A stretch of DNA of 13,564 nucleotides from an uncultured Dorea sp. (GTDB taxonomy: Bacteria; Bacillota; Clostridia; Lachnospirales; Lachnospiraceae), in assembly GCA_910585725.1 (NCBI GenBank), contig CAJUFA010000054.1, positions 1 to 13,564 of the forward strand, read 5' to 3'. A program made the translations under genes and the position numbers. Within the stretch, counting starts at the first letter, position 1. Every line of letters begins with the position of its first letter. This document shows, in pieces, positions 1-6,335 of the stretch. The notes under the pieces are model-generated. The model worked only from the letters and a program-made list of their open reading frames with translations. It ran no database searches and was not told the DNA's origin.

Positions 1-131
1 TGTTCCACTTCCAGATATCTCCCCGACGCGATAACACTGTATGTATTCTTATCCTTCTGCATCATCCGAAAGCATTGTCCGCAATCGCATATTTGTCCTA
101 TATCAAAGTTATCTATTGTTCTTTTGATCAT
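1..131 (-). CDS. 8-oxoguanine DNA glycosylase (OGG family), N-terminal 43 residues only
   Basis: This is the 5' end of a gene that runs off the left edge. It starts at an ATG at 129-131 on the minus strand, with a GAGG about 8 bases upstream. The visible 43 residues contain the stretch FDIGQICDCGQCFRM, which matches the N-terminal OGG signature (aromatic, then a CGQCFR core), followed by a Y-S-V-I-A-S-G-R-Y-L strand. Proteins of this family excise 8-oxoguanine from DNA. The catalytic helix-hairpin-helix lysine would lie outside the window and cannot be checked. The start lies 47 bp after the alpha-galactosidase stop on the same strand, with no convincing terminator between them, so co-transcription with a sugar-hydrolase gene is likely although the functions are unrelated. 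I am confident about the family and less so about exact substrate preference. Confidence 0.82.
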   Translation of the reverse strand, partial: MIKRTIDNFDIGQICDCGQCFRMMQKDKNTYSVIASGRYLEVE

Positions 132-178
132 ATATCCTGCCTCATTCCGGCGTTTTTACTCTCAGGAGCAAAATCCTC

Positions 179-2446
179 CTATTCTGCTTTCAGATAGATC
201 ATCATTCCCATATAGTCGCCGCTCAAACGCTCCATCCAGTACCCTGCATTCATCAACGCAGAGCCTGTTATTTCCAACGTCTCATATGTCTTCTGTGTAT
301 CTTCCGCTCCTTCCAGATGCGCTTCGTCGTTCCTTATTTCGGCAGAAACAGATATGACCGTTGCCGTATAGACCGCTTCCTCATCCAATCCTTTCAGGCG
401 CAGTTTCCTTGCCGCTCCAAAATATCCCGGCAGCGCGTGTATCTGGATATATGTTGCTAACGCTTCCTTTTTATCCTTGGATACAACCATCCAGCATGCA
501 TAATCCGGATCTTCAAACGAATCTTCGATCCGATAAAGATCGCCTTCTTTCACGATATGATTATACTTATGATAGATATCCACCTGTTTGCGGATCACTT
601 CTTTCTCAGTTTCACTCATCCTGGCAATATTCAGTTCATATCCAAAGGTTCCTGCCATAGCCACATATCCCCGTGTCTCAAGCGATGTGATCCTTCCGGT
701 CTGATGATTAGGCACAGCGCTCACATGCGCTCCTATCGTAGAAAGAGGATAACACATAGAGGCTCCCATCTCAATCTTGATCCTCTCTATGGCGTCCGAA
801 TCATCCGATCCCCATATCTGAGGACTAAAGTAGAGAACACCCGGGTCAAACCGGGAACCTCCAGCGGAACAATTCTCCAGCAAAAGAGCAGGAAAATCAT
901 TCCTAAGCCTCCCCATAATCTCATATACTCCCAAAACATATCTGTGGCACAGCTCTCCCTGCCGGTCTGCCGGAAGCGCAGCGGACGCCGTTTCCGTCAG
1001 GGTACGGTTCATATCCCATTTAATATACTCCACATTAGCGCCGGATAATACCTGATGGATCATGCCATAGATATGATCGCGTACTTTCTTCCTGGACCAG
1101 TCCAGAACATATTGATGACGAAACAATGAACGATGCCGTCCCGGAATCTGGATCGCCCAATCCGGATGCTCCCGAAACAATTTCGACTCAGGGCTGACCA
1201 TTTCCGGCTCGATCCACAGTCCAAATTTCATACCAAGATTGTTGATCTCCTTGGAAAGGCGCGCAATACCTCCCGGCAATTTTTCCTCATTGACAAACCA
1301 GTCTCCCAACCCTCTTTTTTCGTCATTCCTGTCGCCGAACCATCCGTCGTCCAACACAAACAATTCAATCCCGCACTTCGCGGCTTCTGCTGCAATCTCT
1401 GTCAGCTTTTCAAATGTAAAATTAAAATACGTTGCTTCCCAGTTATTGATCAAAATCGGCCTCGGCATATCCGGATAGACGTCGCGAATCAGATGCCTTC
1501 TATATAGATCATGGAAAGTTCTGCTCATCTTTCCAAGTCCCTGGTCAGAATAGACCATCACAACCTCCGGAGCAGTAAATGTCTCGCCTTGACCGAGCTT
1601 CCAACTGAAATTAACCGGATTGATTCCCATCACGATCCGTGAGCCGCGAAAATGATGCCCTTCCGCAACTCCGAGAAAATTCCCGGAATATACCAGATTC
1701 ATGGCGAATACCTCTCCCGTCTCTTCTGTTGTATCCCGGGCAAGCGCCGCCAAAAAAGGATTATCCGTCGGCCCCGACTCTCCTCTGGTGCTTCCTGTCG
1801 TAACCTTGCCTTGACGCAGCGGCGTACGAACCGGACCACATTCTCGTTCCCAGCTTCCGTGAAGCGTCAGCACATCGAAGTTCTGACGATCAAATTCCAG
1901 ACATCCGGACATCGCTCTCTTTATATAAACAGTCTCTTCATTCTCGTTCGTAATAAGCGCCGAACGGGTAATAACATTCAGATGTTCAAACGTAGTATAC
2001 AAAAGCGTCACTTTAAGATTCAGCGTCTTATCCCGACATACCAATTCCAACGTACTGCAGTCTCCGTCTTCCTTTTCAAAGGTAGACGGCAAACCGTTAA
2101 GACTTGGTTTCCCCTGATAAATCCTATGCGATTCATAGCGCAGATCACATGCGTGATATCCGTCAATGGTTTCTACTTCGAGACAGTGTTCACGATAATC
2201 TCCGCAGCCGTAAGTCGGATACTCAAAAGGAATCGCATCCATAATCCGTCCAGCCTGACCCGGCAATACCGACGGCCGCACCTGATATAACGGACCATAC
2301 AGATAATTGACATCCGAATCTATGATTTTCTTCCCGTAATATAAATGTGATACAAACTTCTCATCGTCGAAGATACCGATGATATAACTGGTATCCAGAG
2401 CGTCCAGCTTAAAGATACCCGCCTGTTTATTAAATAAAATACTCAT
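179..2446 (-). CDS. GH36 alpha-galactosidase, cytosolic (AgaA/AgaB/RafA type)
   Basis: This 755-residue enzyme should release terminal alpha-1,6-linked galactose from melibiose, raffinose or stachyose. The length suits bacterial GH36 enzymes of about 730-750 residues, with a beta-sandwich N-terminal domain (about 1-325), a TIM barrel (about 326-650) and a short C-terminal beta domain. Visible motifs are NNWEATYF (334-341), LDDGWFG (365-371), KWDMNR (476-481, nucleophile Asp478) and ENCSAGGSRFDPG (524-536), followed by GSDDSD with acid/base Asp548. These positions coincide with those I recall for Geobacillus AgaA (D478, D548, W336). There is no signal peptide, so it acts on imported sugar. The start has an AGGAG site about 7 bases upstream. 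It lies 17 bp after the 75-residue gene and is probably transcribed from the same promoter at 2724-2752. The family call is very secure. Confidence 0.97.
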   Translation of the reverse strand: MSILFNKQAGIFKLDALDTSYIIGIFDDEKFVSHLYYGKKIIDSDVNYLYGPLYQVRPSVLPGQAGRIMDAIPFEYPTYGCGDYREHCLEVETIDGYHACDLRYESHRIYQGKPSLNGLPSTFEKEDGDCSTLELVCRDKTLNLKVTLLYTTFEHLNVITRSALITNENEETVYIKRAMSGCLEFDRQNFDVLTLHGSWERECGPVRTPLRQGKVTTGSTRGESGPTDNPFLAALARDTTEETGEVFAMNLVYSGNFLGVAEGHHFRGSRIVMGINPVNFSWKLGQGETFTAPEVVMVYSDQGLGKMSRTFHDLYRRHLIRDVYPDMPRPILINNWEATYFNFTFEKLTEIAAEAAKCGIELFVLDDGWFGDRNDEKRGLGDWFVNEEKLPGGIARLSKEINNLGMKFGLWIEPEMVSPESKLFREHPDWAIQIPGRHRSLFRHQYVLDWSRKKVRDHIYGMIHQVLSGANVEYIKWDMNRTLTETASAALPADRQGELCHRYVLGVYEIMGRLRNDFPALLLENCSAGGSRFDPGVLYFSPQIWGSDDSDAIERIKIEMGASMCYPLSTIGAHVSAVPNHQTGRITSLETRGYVAMAGTFGYELNIARMSETEKEVIRKQVDIYHKYNHIVKEGDLYRIEDSFEDPDYACWMVVSKDKKEALATYIQIHALPGYFGAARKLRLKGLDEEAVYTATVISVSAEIRNDEAHLEGAEDTQKTYETLEITGSALMNAGYWMERLSGDYMGMMIYLKAE

Positions 2447-2463
2447 AAGAATCTCCTCTCTTC

Positions 2464-2691
2464 TTAAAACTCTTTCGTTATATCAGCTACGCCGTATTGA
2501 TCTTTGAAATTCTGCAGATCCTGATCATTCCTGATCAGCATGATATCTGTGAATTTTCCGGTATGCAGATCCTTGAATCCCGCCACCTGTTCTCCGGTGC
2601 AGATACTGCAGCGAAGAATCGGTTTCTGATTTACCGGGTCGTAATGCCTTATGCCTGAGTTAACCTCTTGTTTTTTAAATATGCGGAACAT
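2464..2691 (-). CDS. 75-residue conserved-looking protein with a CxxC motif, function unknown
   Basis: This is a short soluble protein starting MFRIFKK, with Cys28 and Cys31 in the motif RCSICTGE and a later charged segment (HTGKF, then LIRNDQDLQNFKDQYG). Similar small proteins occur in Lachnospiraceae genomes as far as I recall. Some carry a doubtful 'aspartate dehydrogenase' label, which the length alone makes implausible, since no nucleotide-binding fold can fit. The CxxC could bind a metal or act in redox chemistry, but two cysteines alone do not prove either. It is a real gene: it has a GGAGG site 9 bases before the ATG, an excellent sigma-A promoter immediately upstream, and it lies 17 bp before the alpha-galactosidase as the first gene of that transcript. 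No signal peptide or membrane segment is visible. I assign no function. Confidence 0.8.
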   Translation of the reverse strand: MFRIFKKQEVNSGIRHYDPVNQKPILRCSICTGEQVAGFKDLHTGKFTDIMLIRNDQDLQNFKDQYGVADITKEF

Positions 2692-2723
2692 ATGGCGCCC
2701 CCTCCTTCTTCCGTCCTGTTTCC

Positions 2724-2752
2724 ACTATACACTTTGACATATAAAATTTCAA
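2724..2752 (-). promoter_or_regulatory. Sigma-A type promoter for the CxxC protein / alpha-galactosidase operon
   Basis: On the minus strand the -35 TTGAAA (2747-2752) is separated by exactly 17 bases from the -10 TATAGT (2724-2729). Transcription would start near 2717, giving a leader of about 25 bases that contains the GGAGG site at 2701-2705. AT-rich sequence lies upstream of the -35. This is the strongest promoter match in the window. Confidence 0.75.
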
Positions 2753-2816
2753 CAAACTTTAAACCAAAATAAAATGCAATTTGACGACTCTTTTTTATAT
2801 GAGAATAGGTTATATT
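2734..2816 (+). promoter_or_regulatory. Candidate promoter region for the ECF sigma operon (several weak options)
   Basis: Rightward signals overlap the leftward promoter. A perfect TTGACA (2734-2739) is followed 18 bases later by TTTAAA (2758-2763). A second TTGACG (2781-2786) has only poor -10 partners (TAGGTT at 2806-2811 with a 19-base spacer). TATATT at 2811-2816 has no good -35. I cannot choose among them, and the gene may instead be read by an alternative or its own sigma factor. Confidence 0.35.
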
Positions 2817-2819
2817 AAT

Positions 2820-2835
2820 TGTAATACGTTTTACA
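2820..2835. promoter_or_regulatory. Near-perfect 16-bp palindrome upstream of the ECF sigma gene (operator candidate)
   Basis: The sequence TGTAATACGTTTTACA pairs at seven of eight symmetric positions, with a CG at its centre. It lies 16 bases before the AGGAGG of the sigma gene and just after the AT-rich TATATT. A TGTAA...TTACA palindrome centred on CG resembles LacI-family operators in general style, but it is two bases longer than a CcpA cre site. No matching regulator gene is in the window. It could be a repressor site near the transcription start or a small leader hairpin. Confidence 0.4.
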
Positions 2836-2850
2836 GTACTAATTCCAGGA

Positions 2851-2856
2851 AGGAGG
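2851..2856 (+). promoter_or_regulatory. Ribosome binding site that fixes the TTG start of the sigma gene
   Basis: AGGAGG ends six bases before the TTG at 2863. The next in-frame ATG is 74 codons later, inside conserved region 2, so this site effectively proves the TTG start. Confidence 0.85.
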
Positions 2857-2862
2857 CTCGCC

Positions 2863-3435
2863 TTGGAAGACAGGGAACTAATCCGGCGGATTCATAAAGG
2901 ACAAACTGAATACCTGAACGAGATTGCCGACAGATACTATGACGACGTCTATTATTTCTGCCGCTATCAGACCGGCAGCCGGGAAGACGCCTACGATCTG
3001 GCACAGGAGACATTTCTGCGGTTCATAAAATATGTAGATCATTACCGATATCGGAATTTAAAAGGATATCTCCTGACCATCGCCATGAATCTGTGCCGAG
3101 ACTATATACGGACCGACTCGTATACCCGCGCGAAGATCGAACCTATAGATTCCTACGTCCCGGAACCGATATATGCCGCAGACGGCGCGCCAATCTCCGG
3201 TTCTTCTTATTACGCAGACCAAAACGAAGCCTCAGAAAACAGTCTGCTGCTTGCCGACGCACTGACAAAACTACCGGATATGCAACGCGAGGCGGTCCTC
3301 CTTCATCATTTCTACGGATATAAAAACCGGGAGATCGCCCGTATGACAGGCGCCTCTTACGACGCGGTCAAATCCCGCATCAGGCAGGGATTGGAAAAAT
3401 TGAGCAGACAGCTCCGACAAAGCGACTTCAATTAA
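2863..3435 (+). CDS. ECF-type RNA polymerase sigma factor
   Basis: This 190-residue protein is a group 4 sigma factor that should direct RNA polymerase to a small set of promoters. Region 2 covers about residues 13-85 and includes DAYDLAQETFLRFIKY (42-57), the core-binding and -10 recognition helix pattern, followed by LKGYLLTIAMNLCRDYIR. Region 4 covers about 131-184, with LPDMQREAVLLHHFYGYKNREIA and the helix-turn-helix ending in AVKSRIRQGLEKL, which reads the -35. The linker between them (about 86-127) is rather long and rich in Tyr, Pro, Ala and Ser. The start is TTG, supported by AGGAGG six bases upstream. The stop lies 52 bp before a membrane protein gene that may hold the sigma factor inactive, and an ABC transporter follows. 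No zinc-binding (HxxxCxxC) anti-sigma gene is present. The family call is secure; its target and signal are unknown. Confidence 0.93.
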   Translation: MEDRELIRRIHKGQTEYLNEIADRYYDDVYYFCRYQTGSREDAYDLAQETFLRFIKYVDHYRYRNLKGYLLTIAMNLCRDYIRTDSYTRAKIEPIDSYVPEPIYAADGAPISGSSYYADQNEASENSLLLADALTKLPDMQREAVLLHHFYGYKNREIARMTGASYDAVKSRIRQGLEKLSRQLRQSDFN

Positions 3436-3487
3436 GAAGTATCTTTCAGACAAATAAAATCTAATGCAGAAGGGAGAATTAATCCTT

Positions 3488-4303
3488 ATGACACGCCATA
3501 CGCACGCATCACCTCACAATCAGCCCAAAAATCAAACAGGAAAACAACCGATAAATATTCCGACGTCCCAGTGGCGATTCCCGATAAACGAAGAGAAAAA
3601 ATCCAGAAGTCTTGCAATTATCTATCAGGAGGCGTCCCTTAAACAGATTAGATATTATCCAACCTTCCCGGAACATATATGGAACCAGATGCGCTTTCAG
3701 CCCCTGACCCACTGGCTCACCATGGGAATCCTCCTTCTGTCCGCCATGCTGCTGGCGCTCTGGTTTCGCCGGAAAAACAGCGGGAACCTGGAGATGCTCA
3801 CTGTCTATTCCGTATTTTTTGTATTTGCAGGGAATATCTGCCTCAGCCAGGTCGCTCGTCTGTTCTCCTGTCATATGGCAGAACTTGAACAGACTCTATA
3901 TCTCAATCTCAGGCAAATGGTATGTATCCGGATGCTGGAGGCAGGAATAGCTAATCTGGTTATCCTTACGGCGATTCTTAGTATCACCGGCGAGACGAAT
4001 CCTTTCGGGCTCGGAACTTCACTTATCTATATGCTGGCCCCGTTCCTATGGTCGAATATCCTGTACCTGCACATGCTGACCTGCCTGCGGAACACCGGTT
4101 CCGTTTTTCTCTCGTCTGCCCTCGGGCTGCTCTGCGGAGCCGCCGCGCTCTTCCCTGTATTATGGGAACCGGCATACCGACCGGAACACCTGATCATCTG
4201 GAAGGGTCTGACTATAGCCGGCGCATTTCTGCTGGCTGCGGAAATTGTAAATCTTCTTGGAAAAATAGACTGCGAAGACGCGGCAATCATTCTAACCAGA
4301 TAA
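3488..4303 (+). CDS. Six-helix membrane protein with cytosolic N-terminus, candidate sigma regulator or transporter partner
   Basis: I do not recognise a named family. The chosen ATG at 3488 follows AGGGAG (3471-3476) by 11 bases and gives 271 residues. An ATG at 3464 lacks a ribosome binding site. About 75 soluble, basic and polar residues come first. They are followed by hydrophobic segments at about 76-93, 103-125, 152-168, 179-200, 206-226 and 238-257. A charged amphipathic stretch (about 130-150) lies between helices 2 and 3. The gene lies between an ECF sigma gene and an ABC ATPase, 19 bp before the latter. Two roles fit. The soluble N-terminus could sequester the sigma factor, making it an atypical multi-pass anti-sigma protein. 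Alternatively it could be a permease-like subunit of the transporter. The sequence does not decide between them, and there is no zinc-binding anti-sigma motif. Confidence 0.7.
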   Translation: MTRHTHASPHNQPKNQTGKQPINIPTSQWRFPINEEKKSRSLAIIYQEASLKQIRYYPTFPEHIWNQMRFQPLTHWLTMGILLLSAMLLALWFRRKNSGNLEMLTVYSVFFVFAGNICLSQVARLFSCHMAELEQTLYLNLRQMVCIRMLEAGIANLVILTAILSITGETNPFGLGTSLIYMLAPFLWSNILYLHMLTCLRNTGSVFLSSALGLLCGAAALFPVLWEPAYRPEHLIIWKGLTIAGAFLLAAEIVNLLGKIDCEDAAIILTR

Positions 4304-4322
4304 AAACAGGAGGAAATATTAT

Positions 4323-5225
4323 ATGCCAGAATTAACACTAGACCGTATCACAAAACATTTTAAAAACAAAATAGCCGTAGATCACGTATCAATCTGCCTG
4401 CAGGACGGGGTCTACGGATTTCTCGGCGCAAACGGAGCCGGAAAGACTACCCTGCTGCGCATGATCTGCGGAGTGCTGAAACCCACTGCCGGCGAGATCC
4501 GGTACAACGGAATTCCAATTAACAAACTGGACGGTGATTACCGTTATATTCTGGGGTACCTGCCTCAGGATTTCGGATATTATCCGGACTTTACCGCCAG
4601 ACGGTACCTGGAATATCTGGCGGCATGCAAAGCTCTCCCTCCAAATATCTCGAAAGAAAAGGTGCAGGAACTTCTCTGCCTGACAGGATTGGAGGGCGAG
4701 CAAAAAAGCAAGATCAAGACTTTTTCCGGCGGAATGCTTAGAAGGCTCGGAATCGCACAGGCTCTCCTGAACGATCCCGGAATCCTGGTTCTCGACGAAC
4801 CCACCTCCGGACTTGACCCAAAAGAACGGATCCGTTTCCGCAATATCGTCAGTTCCCTGTCCAAAGGCAGGATAATCATCCTGTCCACACACATTGTCTC
4901 TGATATAGAATTTATCGCGGACGAGATCCTGCTTATGAAGCAAGGCCGGATTATAGAGCAGGGAACCACGGCAAAGGTAACCGAAAATATGCATGGAAAG
5001 GTATGGGAATATCTGGCGGATCAAGACGAGGTTCACCGCATGAACGACACTTTTGCCATCAGTAATCTAAAGAACGAAGGGGAAAAAGTACGCCTGCGGC
5101 TCGTCTCGGACACATGCCCCTGCAAAGGCGCCGCGCCGGTTTCGCCGGGTCTTGAAGACGTATATCTATATCATTTTGAGGAGGTATCAGAACATGTGGA
5201 ACATCTGGAAAGAAGAACTATATAA
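4323..5225 (+). CDS. ABC transporter ATP-binding protein (ABC-2 / drug-export type)
   Basis: This 300-residue ATPase should power the permease encoded next. All motifs are intact: Walker A GANGAGKTT (35-43), Q-loop Gln82 in LGYLPQDFGYYP, signature FSGGM (134-138), Walker B ILVLDEP (154-160) with catalytic Glu159, D-loop SGLD (162-165), and switch His190 in STH. About 70 residues after the catalytic core form a C-terminal extension (235-300) without recognised motifs. The overall form is that of BcrA/CcmA-like ATPases that work with ABC-2 permeases to export peptides, lipids or drugs. The start follows AGGAGG by 9 bases. The 3' end overlaps the permease start by 32 bp, so the two are probably translationally coupled. 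The substrate cannot be read from the sequence. Confidence 0.93.
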   Translation: MPELTLDRITKHFKNKIAVDHVSICLQDGVYGFLGANGAGKTTLLRMICGVLKPTAGEIRYNGIPINKLDGDYRYILGYLPQDFGYYPDFTARRYLEYLAACKALPPNISKEKVQELLCLTGLEGEQKSKIKTFSGGMLRRLGIAQALLNDPGILVLDEPTSGLDPKERIRFRNIVSSLSKGRIIILSTHIVSDIEFIADEILLMKQGRIIEQGTTAKVTENMHGKVWEYLADQDEVHRMNDTFAISNLKNEGEKVRLRLVSDTCPCKGAAPVSPGLEDVYLYHFEEVSEHVEHLERRTI

Positions 5226-6300
5226 GATTGCATCTCGAAAAATTATCTGGTTGAGTGTATTTCTGTTTCTGGCATTTATAACCTTCCGCTTATTTGCAGA
5301 GCGGGATCATTATAGCGTGACCATAGACGGACAGATTTTTCGCGGTCAGGAAGCTATCAGGAAAGATAGGGAGCTGACCAGCCGCTACGCAGGCGTACTG
5401 ACCCAAGACAAAGTCCGACAGATTTATGAAGAATACGGTTTCTATTATCTTGACGAGACAACAGACAGCGCCAGAGGAAACTTCTGCAGCAGGTTCGTTA
5501 CAGAGACATTCACCGATTATATGCAGACAGACGGTAATGATCCGACTGTGATTCATTTCTATAAAGGTCAGGATCACGCAAATAATACCGCCCCATATCT
5601 GGAAAATAAAATACATTTTGATTATTTCTATGGTTGGAATGATTTTGCAGAGATCTACATGACGACCTTGCTGGCAGCATTCGTCATATTGATCGTCGGA
5701 CTGTCCCCGCTTTTTGCGGAAGAATACCAACTAAAGACCGCCGACATACTCCGGACCACCCGAAGAGGCAGACAGAGCGGCATCTGGATGAAGCTCCTTG
5801 CAGCATTATTCTTCGCCGCGGCTCTTATCTGCCTGATGAGCGCTTATCTATGGGGTATCTATATATCCGTGTACGGTACGCAGGGATTAGACGCGTCCGG
5901 AGTCCTTCTAAGCTTCGCGTCGTTCTACGGCTACTGCCCGGAAACCGTCGCCGGACTCCTCGTATTGCTCGCTTTCCTTGGACTGACCGGCGCCATTCTC
6001 CTTACCGGCCTCACAGCCGCAGTCTCGGCTTCGTGCCGGACGCCCTTTTTTGCGCTTGTACTGTCGCTCGTGATATTCCTTTTCCCTGTCGTCTGGTTAA
6101 AGGTCCTCGGGCCCATGGGAATCTTTGGTATGTCTATGACAAAAAATATATCGCATTTTATGATATCCATGCCGGTATACCTTCCCATGAGCACAGGGTT
6201 TGCATTGTCCGCAGGTCAAATCGGAATCCATCTCGGCATTGCGCTGACGGCAGGAATTGGCTGCTTACTTCTTGGATACCGTAAATATCGGAACGCATAG
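5194..6300 (+). CDS. ABC-2 type permease with a large extracellular loop
   Basis: This is a 368-residue membrane protein and presumably the channel for the ATPase just upstream. The ATG at 5194 is preferred over a TTG at 5152, because GAGGAGG at 5178-5184 sits 9 bases before it and the family typically begins with a short amphipathic MWxxWKEELYKI helix. Hydrophobic segments lie at about 17-35, 154-176, 199-225, 251-275, 284-304 and 343-361. Residues about 36-150 between helices 1 and 2 form a large soluble loop, probably outside the cell. That loop is rich in Tyr and Asp and has a single Cys (98), and could bind a ligand or substrate. The gene starts inside the ATPase gene (32-bp overlap), marking it as the same transport unit. 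It is the last gene of the plus-strand operon, 10 bp from the stop of a converging gene. Confidence 0.85.
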   Translation: MWNIWKEELYKIASRKIIWLSVFLFLAFITFRLFAERDHYSVTIDGQIFRGQEAIRKDRELTSRYAGVLTQDKVRQIYEEYGFYYLDETTDSARGNFCSRFVTETFTDYMQTDGNDPTVIHFYKGQDHANNTAPYLENKIHFDYFYGWNDFAEIYMTTLLAAFVILIVGLSPLFAEEYQLKTADILRTTRRGRQSGIWMKLLAALFFAAALICLMSAYLWGIYISVYGTQGLDASGVLLSFASFYGYCPETVAGLLVLLAFLGLTGAILLTGLTAAVSASCRTPFFALVLSLVIFLFPVVWLKVLGPMGIFGMSMTKNISHFMISMPVYLPMSTGFALSAGQIGIHLGIALTAGIGCLLLGYRKYRNA

Positions 6301-6305
6301 CCCAC

Positions 6306-6335
6306 GGAAATTATGCGCGTCTCCGCAGCATTTCC
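6306..6335 (+). terminator. Possible terminator for the ECF/ABC operon, inside the opposing gene
   Basis: GGAAAT (6306-6311) pairs with ATTTCC (6330-6335), and TGCG (6314-6317) with CGCA (6324-6327), separated by a 2x2 internal loop and closed by a 6-base loop. The sequence after it on the plus strand (ATTAATTTCTTC) is moderately T-rich. It starts 6 bases after the permease stop and overlaps the last codons of the minus-strand permease gene. The tail is weak, so this is tentative. Confidence 0.35.

Noticed and set aside
163..180. A short hairpin (AGGAG/CTCCT arms) just after the alpha-galactosidase stop
   Set aside because: There are only five pairs and no T-run follows on the minus strand, so it does not qualify as a terminator and read-through into the OGG gene is expected.
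1652..2290. A 212-residue open frame on the plus strand
   Set aside because: It lies wholly opposite the GH36 gene, has no ribosome binding site or recognisable domain, and is explained by codon bias of the real gene.
2820..2835. A CcpA catabolite-repression (cre) site
   Set aside because: The palindrome is 16 bp rather than 14, with one extra base per half-site, so it does not fit the cre spacing.
4389..5036. A 215-residue open frame on the minus strand
   Set aside because: It is antisense to an ABC ATPase gene with all motifs intact; the translated protein shows no family pattern.
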